Shown here: piece after piece, positions 36,941 to 44,795 of the stretch
Layout: the number at the start of each line of letters is the position of its first letter
Numbering within the stretch: position 1 is the first letter of the stretch
Origin: Sporosarcina sp. JAI121
Lineage (GTDB): Bacteria > Bacillota > Bacilli > Bacillales_A > Planococcaceae
NCBI RefSeq assembly: GCF_013408665.1
Contig: NZ_JACCCL010000001.1
Location: 2,222,707-2,286,706, forward strand
DNA: 64,000 nucleotides
Direction: 5' to 3'
Translations under genes and position numbers: made by a program
The notes under the pieces: generated by a model
What the model saw: the letters and a program-made list of their open reading frames with translations, nothing else
Told to the model about the DNA's origin: nothing
Databases searched by the model: none

Positions 36941-37633
36941 ATGAAAAATAAGAAAATTCAAATGAGCCGGATGTGGAAATACTTCGTAGATGCAACTGCG
37001 GAAATTATAGAGGAAGAAGGGATAGATAATGTAACGATTAGAAAAGTAGCTGACAAAGCCGGATATAATAGCGCTACCATTTACAATTATTTTTCCGAAA
37101 TCTCCCACCTTATCTTTTTTGCTTCCATGAAGTTTTTAAATCCATATACGGTCGACGTCACCACTTACATGGATAAAGGAAAAACGCCCATTGAAAAATA
37201 TCTATTAGCATGGGATTGTTTTGTTCAGCATTCATTCGAAAAACCGCATATATTTCATACAGTTTTCATAATGGATTTAGGCGAGTTCCCGGAAAAACTA
37301 ATTCAAGATTATTATGAGATATATCCGTCCGATTTAATCAAAATCCCTGATGATCTCAAAACTCTTTTATTCGAACGAAACATGACTAAACGCGGCAGAT
37401 CTATTTTGGAACACGCATTAAGAGAAGATTTCATCAAGGAAGAAAATGTAGACGCTATTAATGAGCTGACGATTCTTGTGTGGCAAGGAATGTTGACAAA
37501 CATCCTGAATAATCGCCGGAATTATGATATTGAAGAAGCGAAAAAAATTACGATGAATTATATTACTGATATCGTGAATAATGCGACTGTATTTGATATG
37601 CCTAGTAGGTCGATGACAAAAACCGTCGAATAA
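36941..37633 (+). CDS. TetR/AcrR-family transcriptional regulator
   Basis: About 230 residues. N-terminal HTH: TAEIIEEEGIDNVTIRKVADKAGYNSATIYNYFSE, the standard TetR recognition region at residues 20-55; the rest is a helical ligand domain with no recognisable specificity. AAGGAG lies before the ATG at 36941, rejecting an earlier in-frame ATG at 36905. Divergent from the BCCT remnant, its likely former target. Confidence 0.88.
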   Translation: MKNKKIQMSRMWKYFVDATAEIIEEEGIDNVTIRKVADKAGYNSATIYNYFSEISHLIFFASMKFLNPYTVDVTTYMDKGKTPIEKYLLAWDCFVQHSFEKPHIFHTVFIMDLGEFPEKLIQDYYEIYPSDLIKIPDDLKTLLFERNMTKRGRSILEHALREDFIKEENVDAINELTILVWQGMLTNILNNRRNYDIEEAKKITMNYITDIVNNATVFDMPSRSMTKTVE

Positions 37634-37639
37634 GTAAAC

Positions 37640-37695
37640 AAAAAAAGCTGTATCCATCTGAACAACTTTCAATTGTTCTGCAGGATACAGCTTTT
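37640..37695. terminator. bidirectional terminator between TetR and YitT genes
   Basis: AAAAGCTGTATCC paired with GGATACAGCTTTT; inner loop also contains GAACAACTTTCAATTGTTC. Confidence 0.85.
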
Positions 37696-37713
37696 CGAGT
37701 CTCGTTTCCAAAC

Positions 37714-38586
37714 TCATTTCACGTCGTCTTCATCATATTGCGCTTTGGAAAAACCCCTGCCGAGGATTTCAGATGCATTCAAGAAGATAACAAACGAAGT
37801 TGGCTCTTTTGTTTGAAGAAGCTTTTTGAAATAGACGGCCTCTGATTGTTCGACGACACATAAAATCATTGTTTTCTCTTGATCGGAATAGCCGCCGATT
37901 GTTTTGATTTTCGTTAAGCCGCGATTGATTTCATTTTTGATGATGTCTTGGACACCCTCTTCTTTATCCGTAATGATGAGTACCAATTTGGTCGGTGATG
38001 TTTGCAACTGGACAAAGTCAATCACCTTACTTGTAACGTAAATTGCTATCATCGCATAAAGTGCAAGTTCAAAGTTGAAGACAAATGCCGAGGTGACGAC
38101 TACTAGTCCATCTACGAGCAACTGCGAAAAACCACTCGATAGGCCGGTGTATTTCTTGACCAATTGGGCAATCAAGGCGGTCCCGCCCGTCGAACCGTTA
38201 CCACGGTACACGATACCGAGACCGACGCCAAGCATGATTCCTCCATAAATTGCACTTAACAATGGATTGTCGACAGCGAGTTTCATGTCGGTGGTAAGCC
38301 AGATGACAAATGGAACAAAAAACGTCCCGACTAGCGTTTTTAAACTAAATTCCTTACCGACAAGTATGACTCCAAGAAATAATAATGGAATATTAATAAG
38401 CCATTGAACATAAGCCGGGTTGAACTGGAAAAGTTCAAACAAGATTGTGCTGATCCCAGATACTCCGCCTGCAGCTAGTCTGGACGGTAACAAGAAAATA
38501 TTAAAGGCCAGTCCAACGAGTGCAGCCCCGAAAATAATCTGTATGTATTCAAATAAGACCGTATTTCTGAACTTTTGTATTGCCAT
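37714..38586 (-). CDS. YitT-family membrane protein (DUF161 plus DUF2179)
   Basis: 290 residues: five or six N-terminal helices (IFGAALVGLAFNIFLLPS, AYVQWLINIPLLFLGVILVG, YGGIMLGVGLGIVYRGNGSTGGTALIAQLV) and a soluble DUF2179 domain with LVLIITDKEEGVQDIIKNEINRGLTKIKTIGGYS. Family of YitT/YpjC-type membrane proteins; transport or signalling role not settled. GAGAGGGAGC before the ATG. Confidence 0.9.
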   Translation of the reverse strand: MAIQKFRNTVLFEYIQIIFGAALVGLAFNIFLLPSRLAAGGVSGISTILFELFQFNPAYVQWLINIPLLFLGVILVGKEFSLKTLVGTFFVPFVIWLTTDMKLAVDNPLLSAIYGGIMLGVGLGIVYRGNGSTGGTALIAQLVKKYTGLSSGFSQLLVDGLVVVTSAFVFNFELALYAMIAIYVTSKVIDFVQLQTSPTKLVLIITDKEEGVQDIIKNEINRGLTKIKTIGGYSDQEKTMILCVVEQSEAVYFKKLLQTKEPTSFVIFLNASEILGRGFSKAQYDEDDVK

Positions 38587-38662
38587 TTTTCATGCTCCCT
38601 CTCTATCAACTTTTCCATTTAAACAACAGGCGGGCTATGACATCAATTAGATTTGACTTGGA

Positions 38663-39142
38663 CTATAAGTAGAAACCGAATGCTTCGTATCCAAAATAAA
38701 ATGATAAAAGCGATAAAATGCTGAAGACGACGTTTTCTACCGCGCCTCCTGTTCTTGTTGTCATTGGAAAGCGTACTGTCATATTAAGTGGGAATAGCAG
38801 TTTGATGCCATTTTTCGTAGCCATATCCAAAATGTAATGGCTCACCATTCCTGCCATGAATCCTGCCCTCACAGCCTCGTTAGGAATGAATGCATTCAAT
38901 AAAGCGGCGATAAGCACTAAAAATAATAAACTGTGTGTGAATGTTCGGTGGCCGAATAGCATATTCATAAGTTTCGATAACAGCGGTAATTTCCTTCCGA
39001 TTTTACTGCCGCCGTGACAGATGTCAGGAAGCAACGCGCCGATTACCCCTGCTCCCAGCATGATAATCGGATCATGATTTGTAAATTGTGCATAAGCAAG
39101 ACTTGCTGCAATGCCGCCTACGATGTGTGTTTTCCCTGTCAT
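38663..39142 (-). CDS. YdjM/DUF457-type membrane-bound metal-dependent hydrolase
   Basis: 159 residues from ATG 39142 (AAGGAG eight bases before): MTGKTHIVGGIAASLAYAQ, LGAGVIGALLPDICHGGSKIGRKL, MLFGHRTFTHSLLFL and MVSHYILDMATKNGIKLLFP. The His/Asp pattern (THxxGG, LPDI, HRxxTHS, HxxLD) is the YdjM/DUF457 metal-site signature. Four hydrophobic segments. The longer frame to 39313 overlaps the promoter of the 6S-like RNA and lacks a ribosome site. Confidence 0.85.
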   Translation of the reverse strand: MTGKTHIVGGIAASLAYAQFTNHDPIIMLGAGVIGALLPDICHGGSKIGRKLPLLSKLMNMLFGHRTFTHSLLFLVLIAALLNAFIPNEAVRAGFMAGMVSHYILDMATKNGIKLLFPLNMTVRFPMTTRTGGAVENVVFSILSLLSFYFGYEAFGFYL

Positions 39143-39252
39143 GCTGTTTCTCCTTTTTTTCATAAATTGTTCCTTAACCAGTATAGACGTTGTTGCGTCG
39201 CCTGGCACGGAATCAATACAAATATTCCACAACGGGCTACCAATACTTTCAT

Positions 39253-39281
39253 TTGAAAATATGAATCGGATGATGTACACT
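39253..39281 (+). promoter_or_regulatory. promoter of 6S-like RNA copy 1
   Basis: TTGAAA, 17 bp, TACACT; same boxes and spacing as copy 2. The -10 lies about 7 bp before the predicted RNA 5' end. Confidence 0.7.
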
Positions 39282-39287
39282 ATATTT

Positions 39288-39475
39288 ACAAGCTGCGTTG
39301 CACGTATACCCATTAAGTTTTAACCTTTAAGCTGTAATCGGGAGTTTTACCTAGATACAGGAATGGCAAGCCCAGTTCTTTCGATAATTGGGACATACAG
39401 GATTGTTTCTGCGAACACCCACTTGGAGAAGTGGTGGTTTAAAACTTTCTAAGACCATACGGCAAATGCGGCTGA
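39288..39475 (+). ncRNA. ssrS: 6S-like RNA, copy 1
   Basis: About 187 nt. The ends pair (AGCTGCGTT with AATGCGGCT) and enclose CCCATTAAGTTTTAACCTTT, whose AAGTTTTAACC can pair with GGTTTAAAACTT on the 3' side. Internal hairpins: CCCAGTT/AATTGGG and CACTT/AAGTG. The long closing stem, central open region and length fit 6S RNA, which sequesters sigma-A RNA polymerase. TTAAGTTTTAACCTTT agrees with the pRNA template of B. subtilis 6S-2 as I remember it. A second copy follows 263 bp downstream. Confidence 0.65.
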
Positions 39476-39514
39476 TCTTTACAAAGCTAAAAACTAATTT
39501 CCAATAATTTTTAT

Positions 39515-39543
39515 TTGAAAATGCACTTTGATTGTTATACACT
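39515..39543 (+). promoter_or_regulatory. promoter of 6S-like RNA copy 2
   Basis: TTGAAA, 17 bp, TACACT. The spacer differs from copy 1 but the boxes and geometry are kept. Confidence 0.7.
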
Positions 39544-39549
39544 ATATAT

Positions 39550-39738
39550 ATAGAGGCTGCGTTGTTCGTATACCCATTAAGTTTTAACCTTTAAGCTGTA
39601 AACGGGAGTTTTACCTAGAAACAGGAATGGCACGCCCAGTTCTTTCGATAACTGGGACATACAGGATTGTTTCTGCGAACACCCACTTGGAGAAGTGGTG
39701 GTTTAAAACTTTCTAAGACCATACGGCAAATGCGGCTA
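39550..39738 (+). ncRNA. ssrS: 6S-like RNA, copy 2
   Basis: About 188 nt and roughly 95% identical to copy 1. The few differences sit in internal loops (GCACG against GTTCG) or improve pairing (AACTGGG for AATTGGG; AGAAACA now pairing with TGTTTCT), which supports a conserved fold. The pRNA-template-like stretch TTAAGTTTTAACCTTT is unchanged. A terminator follows at 39777-39808. Confidence 0.65.
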
Positions 39739-39776
39739 TGCTTTATAAAGCTATTAGCATCAACAATTTTCAGACT

Positions 39777-39808
39777 AGCATCATCCTTCGATGGGTGATG
39801 CTTTTTAT
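39777..39808 (+). terminator. terminator after the 6S-like pair
   Basis: AGCATCATCC hairpin with GGGTGATGCT followed by TTTTTAT. Confidence 0.85.
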
Positions 39809-39821
39809 ATTTCAAAAAATA

Positions 39822-39853
39822 AAAAAGCAGCAGTAGAAGACCACTGCTGTTGT
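39822..39853 (-). terminator. terminator of the FAD/Rieske gene
   Basis: AGCAGT/ACTGCT stem with GCAGCAG flank; the minus strand ends in a long T run. Confidence 0.7.
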
Positions 39854-39866
39854 TGGAAGTTTGCTG

Positions 39867-41438
39867 TTAATAACCTGAGTCCTCGGATGTCAGGTTATCA
39901 ATCATTTTATAATCATATTTTTGTAACGGTTTTTCAGCAGGCCCTTCAATTACTTCTCCTGTAAATGAGAATCTGGAACCATGACACGGACAATCCCAAG
40001 TGCGGTCGCCATTGTTCCATTCGACCTCACATCCGATATGTGTGCAGGTTGTATCTACGATATGCAATTTACCCTCATCATCTTTATAAGCACCTTTTCT
40101 ATGTCCCTCAAGCGTAATAACGGCACCTTCCCCGTTAGATAGGTCTTCCGGATTTGTTTTGGGTGAATCCAACTTCCCTTTAATTAATTGACCGACAACG
40201 TTGGCGTTCTCCTTTAAGAAGTTTTTCAAACTTGGATTTGCATAGAAACGCGAAGGAGTATATAGCTTTTCAAAGGTATTCTCTTTGCCCAAAATCATAT
40301 CCCGGAACAACAGTGCGGCGGCAGTTCCATTGGACATTCCCCATTTCCTAAAACCTGTAGCAATTAAGATATTTGGTTGTCCGGATGTTAATTCGCCGAT
40401 ATAAGGTAATTTGTCTAATGTAATTAGATCTTGGGCCGACCACCGGTAGACAATCTTTTCGAGCCCAAAAACTTCCTCACCAAAGGCCTCCAACGCTTTG
40501 TAATGTTCCATCGTCTCTATTCCTTGACCCGTCTTATGGCTTTCTCCAACAATGAGCACCATTTCCTCTCCGTTAACCGTAACAGATCGGAGTGAGCGTG
40601 TTGGCTGATCGGCACTTATATATAGTCCACCTGGATATTTCTTTTTGGCTTTGACGGCAAGAGCATATGATCGATCTGCATGCAACCTTGTAGAATAAAG
40701 CCCAAGTCCCTCATAAAACGGAAAATGGGAACAAGCAAGAATATGATTGGCGGTAATGCGAGGTCCTTCTCGGGTAAGTACTACCGGTTGTTCTCCAGTC
40801 TCAAAATTCACCGCTGCCGTGTTCTCAAAGATAAGTCCGCCTTTTTGCGTGATGAGTTGTAGTAACTGGACCAGATATTTGGTTGGGTGAAACTGAGCTT
40901 GGTTTTTCATAACAAGCGCCTTTTGAATATCTATTTCAAAAGGAATACTATCAACCAATCCTCCCTCTATTCCAATCGTTTCATAGGCTTCCGCTTCTTT
41001 TTCAATCTTGCGTGCGTATTTCTCAGTAGTGGCGTATATGTACGCATCTTGCGTGCTAAAATCACAATCGATTTTATGTCGGTCCACTGTTTCTTTGATA
41101 AAGTTTAGTGCTTCCGTGTTTGCTTCATAATACAAACGTGCGTTACTTCTTCCGATATTATGAATGAATTCATCGTATATTAAATCATGTTGTGCCGTGA
41201 TTTTGGCGGTCGTGTGGCCGGTTGTCCCGTTTAGCACTTTTCCCGCTTCGATAACAGCGACCTTCAAGCCTTCATTAACTAACAGATAAGCAGATGTAAT
41301 TCCCGTAATACCTGCACCTACAATAACAACATCAACTTGAATATCCTCCTCTAAACTTGGAAACTTCGGAAATTCAATATCTGTCCTCCAATATGATTCA
41401 GTGTCATGTGGCAACTTTCCATTTTCATTTTGGGTCAC
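39867..41438 (-). CDS. FAD-dependent oxidoreductase with C-terminal Rieske [2Fe-2S] domain
   Basis: About 523 residues: DAO-type FAD domain with VDVVIVGAGITGITSAYLLV near residue 35 and IATGFRKWGMSNGTAAALL near the end of that domain, then Rieske domain with CTHIGCEVEW and CPCHGSRFSFTGEVIEGPA (CxH and CxxH cluster ligands both present). Substrate unknown; relatives are annotated glycine/D-amino-acid oxidase-like. Start is GTG at 41438, seven bases behind GGAGG, not the in-frame ATG at 41456. Single gene. Confidence 0.9.
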   Translation of the reverse strand: MTQNENGKLPHDTESYWRTDIEFPKFPSLEEDIQVDVVIVGAGITGITSAYLLVNEGLKVAVIEAGKVLNGTTGHTTAKITAQHDLIYDEFIHNIGRSNARLYYEANTEALNFIKETVDRHKIDCDFSTQDAYIYATTEKYARKIEKEAEAYETIGIEGGLVDSIPFEIDIQKALVMKNQAQFHPTKYLVQLLQLITQKGGLIFENTAAVNFETGEQPVVLTREGPRITANHILACSHFPFYEGLGLYSTRLHADRSYALAVKAKKKYPGGLYISADQPTRSLRSVTVNGEEMVLIVGESHKTGQGIETMEHYKALEAFGEEVFGLEKIVYRWSAQDLITLDKLPYIGELTSGQPNILIATGFRKWGMSNGTAAALLFRDMILGKENTFEKLYTPSRFYANPSLKNFLKENANVVGQLIKGKLDSPKTNPEDLSNGEGAVITLEGHRKGAYKDDEGKLHIVDTTCTHIGCEVEWNNGDRTWDCPCHGSRFSFTGEVIEGPAEKPLQKYDYKMIDNLTSEDSGY

Positions 41439-41713
41439 AAGTAATCCTCCATTCAATACTCAGATAGTAGTAGGATTCCCGTTCACCATCAGATTATACA
41501 AAGTTGTATTTTTTGGTAGTATGTATCTTGATAAATAATAAAAAGCCATAGATAAACCGTGTAAAATCGCATCGACTAACAAATGCTCAATACGGAAGGT
41601 TTATTAATGGCATGAACGTACTTTTTTCATATCACATTTTATTTTAACTACCTTGGAGCTCCTGAAGGCGATAAGTTTATAGCAATCTCCCTTACGTACA
41701 TAACCTTTCTATA

Positions 41714-42487
41714 TTATGTTATAATCTCTTCTTCCAAGTTTCTCCATAGATGATGGGCTTCCCTTGCTATATGTTCCAACAAATCGGGTGGCGATGTTGT
41801 AGCGATTGCACATGTTTTGATTAGTTCATCCAATTCCAATTTAAATTCTTCTAGACTTTTGGCTTCTTTTATAATCATTTCCTTGAAATGTGTTAAAACT
41901 GGTAACGTTTCATTGCGCGGTCTACGTATCATTGTTTTGAGAGCTGTCGCCTGCATTAATAGCCGCTCAAATTTTTGCATCATAGCTGTTACTTGAAAGT
42001 TCACTTCATAATTCGAGACATCTGAATAATGACGTATATAGCCTAGGTGGTCTGCCATTTGTCTCAACCAAAATACAGTTTCATGTATGATAGCGTCTGA
42101 CGGTGAAACTTGACCGCCACTTTCCATTAACTTAAAGACCCTTTGGGACTCCTCGGCCTCCCGCACCATATGGTCCAGAAGTGATACGGGCGTTGAAATA
42201 ATGACGTCACAGTGTAAAGATCTATCCATCGTATCGGCTAGCAGACTGTGAAATTCACTCGTGGCATGTTTAGCTTCGTTAATCAATGTGCCTATATCTC
42301 CTGTTTTCGACTCCGCCTTTTGCCATATCGCTCCCAAGCGCTGAATATTGTTTAGGTTTGCACGGGCTAATTCTGTTTCATAATGGCTTATTTCTCTATC
42401 CAAAAATCGCCCGTGGTCATAATCATTCCGCAACCAAAACGCAATAATCCCATAGGCATCCCTTTCATAGTTATCCGTGTACGCCAA
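41714..42487 (-). CDS. DUF2935 helical protein
   Basis: 257 residues, all-helical, with two related halves: YERDAYGIIAFWLRNDYDHGRFLD... and HETVFWLRQMADHLGYIRHY..., each with the W(L)R plus His/Glu pattern of DUF2935. Ferritin-like four-helix bundles in this family may bind metal, but no function is established. TTG start at 42487 behind GGAGTG. Confidence 0.85.
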   Translation of the reverse strand: MAYTDNYERDAYGIIAFWLRNDYDHGRFLDREISHYETELARANLNNIQRLGAIWQKAESKTGDIGTLINEAKHATSEFHSLLADTMDRSLHCDVIISTPVSLLDHMVREAEESQRVFKLMESGGQVSPSDAIIHETVFWLRQMADHLGYIRHYSDVSNYEVNFQVTAMMQKFERLLMQATALKTMIRRPRNETLPVLTHFKEMIIKEAKSLEEFKLELDELIKTCAIATTSPPDLLEHIAREAHHLWRNLEEEIIT

Positions 42488-42788
42488 TTCAACACTCCAT
42501 TCCGAATAGTAAGTACACTGCCATGATATGCTGGGCGTTTACTAAAGGTACCGATAGCGGTCTCCGTGCCAATCTATTATAACTATACATTTATTTTTCA
42601 GGATTGTTTTATTCCCCTTTGTCCTACCAATCCATTACCTCGCCACACAATTTTAATCTATTCCATTAAATCATGACTCTAATTTTGGGCTTTACTTATC
42701 TTACCAGTTGTCAAAGTCATTCAAGCTACTCGCTTTACTTGTAAACTCGAGGTATGAAAGATTATTTATTTTTTGGGAAGAAGTTTTT
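42488..42788. other. intergenic region, nothing recognised
   Basis: About 300 bp between the DUF2935 gene start and the metallophosphatase remnant. No frame, repeat or RNA identified. Confidence 0.35.
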
Positions 42789-43085
42789 ATGAAAATCGCC
42801 AGTCTATCCGGTATTCATGATGGTTTGAATTGAAAAAACGCCAACATGAATGCCCCGGATTTGTTCGAAAGATGGATAGAAATTCATTCAACAGATGCAA
42901 TTATCCTTAGTGGTGATATGACCGGCCAGCCGGAAAAAGCCCTTGTCCATCTGAACCGTATACATACTAACAACCCGCAAACCAAGGTTCTGTTTGTGCA
43001 TGGAAACCATGATATACATAGTAAGAACTCATCAATGGCATATGTTTATAGACCATGTTCGGATACCGGCTTTGCCGAAAAGTAG
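42789..43085 (+). pseudogene. calcineurin-like metallophosphoesterase, nonsense and truncated
   Basis: From ATG 42789: MKIASLSGIHDGLN, then TGA (42831) where Trp is expected, then KNANMNAPDLFERWIEIHST, DAIILSGDMTGQPEKALVHL, TKVLFVHGNHDIHSKNSS and a stop at 43085. GDMTGQ and GNHD are metallophosphoesterase motifs; the first metal motif should be DxH but reads GIH. Only about a third of a normal enzyme remains. Three defects make it non-functional. Confidence 0.85.
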
Positions 43086-43098
43086 ATATCTCATATCA

Positions 43099-43130
43099 AA
43101 AAACCTCTATTCGTTTGAGTAGAGGTTTTT
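43099..43130. terminator. terminator downstream of tRNA-Asn
   Basis: AAAAACCTCTA and TAGAGGTTTTT perfect stem; Ts on both strands. Confidence 0.85.
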
Positions 43131-43141
43131 CTAAAAAATGA

Positions 43142-43213
43142 CTCCGGAGGTAGGAATCGAACCTACGACCAATCGGTTAACAGCCGATTGCTCTACCGCT
43201 GAGCTACTTCGGA
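43142..43213 (-). tRNA. tRNA-Asn (GTT)
   Basis: Minus strand cloverleaf: acceptor TCCGAAG/CTCCGGA, D arm GCTC AGCGGTA GAGC, anticodon arm ATCGG CTGTTAA CCGAT with GTT, T arm GTAGG TTCGAAT CCTAC, discriminator G, no encoded CCA. One acceptor pair is A:C (position 5:68). A solitary tRNA gene with its own terminator. Confidence 0.93.
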
Positions 43214-43307
43214 ATAGTAATTAACTTTCTAAACTTATTTTATCCAAATAACTTATTCTTATACATTTTTTATTTCACAACTATCTTTTTAAAGGGCTGT
43301 ACTTTTA

Positions 43308-43340
43308 TAAAACCGACAGAAGCATTACGCTTCTGTCGTC
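43308..43340 (-). terminator. SASP gene terminator
   Basis: ACGACAGAAG and CTTCTGTCGG stem followed by TTTTAT on the minus strand. Confidence 0.8.
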
Positions 43341-43370
43341 CATGATTCCCACAAACTAGAAATACTTTTT

Positions 43371-43544
43371 TTAGAAACGATTATTGCGCGCATTATTATC
43401 ATTATTCTTGCGCTCTTTGTCCGCGTTTCGTTCTTTAAGTTGATTCACATCAATTTCAGTTCCGAACTCTGTACGATCTTGATTATTGTTGTTGTTGTTC
43501 CTGTTACGGTTGTTGTTCTGGTTTCTGTTTTTGTCGTTTGTCAT
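43371..43544 (-). CDS. gamma-type small acid-soluble spore protein
   Basis: 57 residues: Asn/Arg-rich head (MTNDKNRNQNNNRNR), then QDRTEFGTEIDVNQLKERNA, which carries the TEFxTE-type cleavage motif and the following D/N-rich helix of gamma SASPs, and an Asn-rich tail (NDNNARNNRF). It has a single repeat instead of the two or more in SspE. GGAGGTG before the ATG and a terminator after it. Amino-acid store broken down at germination by GPR (from the family). Confidence 0.7.
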   Translation of the reverse strand: MTNDKNRNQNNNRNRNNNNNNQDRTEFGTEIDVNQLKERNADKERKNNDNNARNNRF

Positions 43545-43811
43545 GGATATTCACCTCCGTCCAGACTAATATGTGCAATGAAAGGATTTTTAGACGTTGG
43601 AATTTATTGTTTCCCTTATCAGTTGAACCGATGAATACAGCGATGACGGTCGGATTAACGTTAAACAGGTGTTATTCCTGCTGGGTCTTTAAAATCCTGA
43701 AATGTAAAAACTATAGTAAAATGTAATGGAAATGCCCCACTGCAATACAAACTGCATTCATGTTAAAATTAGATGAATCCAGTATAACTATTATTAAAGG
43801 GGCCGATAATC

Positions 43812-44369
43812 ATTTTAAAACGATTGGTCGTCACGGGTTACAAACCGCATGAACTTGGCATATTCGATGACAAGCACCCGGGAGTGCGTTTCATTAAAAA
43901 AGCATTAAAAAAACGGCTTGAATCCTTGCTCGATGACGGGTTGGAATGGATTATCATCAGTGGGCAGCTCGGCATTGAGACGTGGGCAGCTGATGTAGTC
44001 ATCGAGTTGAAAAATGAATACACAGAGTTGAAATATGCTGTCATTACTCCTTTCAATGAACAGGAGAAAAATTGGAACGATTTGAAAAAAGAAAAATATC
44101 ACACAATCATTGCCCTGGCCGATTATCATACAAGTCTAACGAATAGGCCGTACGAAGCGCCTTGGCAATTCATCGAAAAAGATAAATTTTTCATGCGTAA
44201 TTCTGATGGAATACTTATTGTCTATGATGAAGAAAATGACGGCTCGCCGAAGTTTGTGAAGAAAGCAGCAGAACAATACGCTGAACGTTCCGATTACCAA
44301 GTCCTCACAATTAGTGCAGATGATTTGCAAGTGATTGCCGAGGAAGAACAAATGGATGAGTGGCAATAA
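43812..44369 (+). CDS. ypsA: YpsA, DUF1273/SLOG-family protein
   Basis: About 185 residues with the SLOG nucleotide-binding plan: VVTGYKPHELGIFD, WIIISGQLGIETWAADVVI, YAVITPFNEQEKNW, MRNSDGILIVYDEENDGSPKFVKKAAEQ. YpsA influences cell division and stress in Bacillus. The usual start is missing: AAAGGGG at 43796-43802 points to ATT at 43812 (reading ILKRLVVTGYKP), while the first standard codon is TTG at 43824, too far from that site. An ATT start is inferred. Confidence 0.85.
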   Translation: MLKRLVVTGYKPHELGIFDDKHPGVRFIKKALKKRLESLLDDGLEWIIISGQLGIETWAADVVIELKNEYTELKYAVITPFNEQEKNWNDLKKEKYHTIIALADYHTSLTNRPYEAPWQFIEKDKFFMRNSDGILIVYDEENDGSPKFVKKAAEQYAERSDYQVLTISADDLQVIAEEEQMDEWQ

Positions 44370-44382
44370 GATTTATTATTTC

Positions 44383-44411
44383 TTGACACTCACTTATTTC
44401 CATGATAAGAT
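44383..44411 (+). promoter_or_regulatory. promoter of the orphan RNA
   Basis: TTGACA, 17 bp, TAAGAT just after the ypsA stop; near-consensus sigma-A promoter. Confidence 0.8.
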
Positions 44412-44417
44412 GATTCA

Positions 44418-44705
44418 GTTAACAATAAGGTAATGCTTAGGATTGAATATCTGGCATTCTACGTACTGTTTTTGAGAATACTTATTCACACTGGCGCGGC
44501 TAAAGGGTCGCAAGGACGTAAAAGTAGGTAGGGTTTACGTTGCTTAAGTTAGAAAGCACCCAGTGGAACAATGACCGCGGCACTGAAAGCTTATCCTTTC
44601 TATGGAAATTATTCCCCGAAAATTCGGGATGAAAAATTAAATTCAAACGTATAGTGTTACCTGACAAAACAAAGGGATGCACCTCAATCGAGGGCATCCC
44701 TTTTC
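44418..44705 (+). ncRNA. unassigned structured RNA, about 290 nt
   Basis: Independent transcript: consensus promoter just upstream, a GGGATGC/GCATCCC terminator at its end, and no reading frame. Visible pairing includes AATAAGGTA/TACTTATT (5' arm), ACGTAAA/TTTACGT, TGCTT/AAGCA, CCCGAA/TTCGGG. CACTGG (44489) with CCAGTG (44560) and CGCGG (44495) with CCGCG (44575) cross, suggesting a pseudoknot. It lacks the RNase P, tmRNA, SRP or riboswitch signatures I know. In B. subtilis, gpsB and rnpB lie downstream of ypsA; this is not rnpB. Confidence 0.7.
44671..44704 (+). terminator. terminator of the orphan RNA
   Basis: AAAGGGATGC paired with GCATCCCTTTT around ACCTCAATCGAGG. Confidence 0.9.
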
Positions 44706-44795
44706 CAATTTACTATGTTAACGTTGTTTTCTTCGGACTATACGTTGCATTGTTTGACAGAAACATTGCGAACTCGTTGATATTTTGTCAACTTG

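Noticed and set aside
39351-39542. Minus-strand frames containing KPPLLQVGVRRNNPV at two places (also 39615-39815)
   Set aside because: They are antisense to the two 6S-like RNAs; the shared peptide only mirrors RNA identity, and there is no ribosome site.
44500-44697. Minus-strand frame in the orphan RNA region
   Set aside because: No ribosome site, no family, and the opposite strand has a clear promoter, terminator and RNA structure.
44418-44705. RNase P RNA (rnpB), known to lie near ypsA in Bacillus
   Set aside because: The conserved GAGGAAAGTCC and ACAGNAA core segments are absent.
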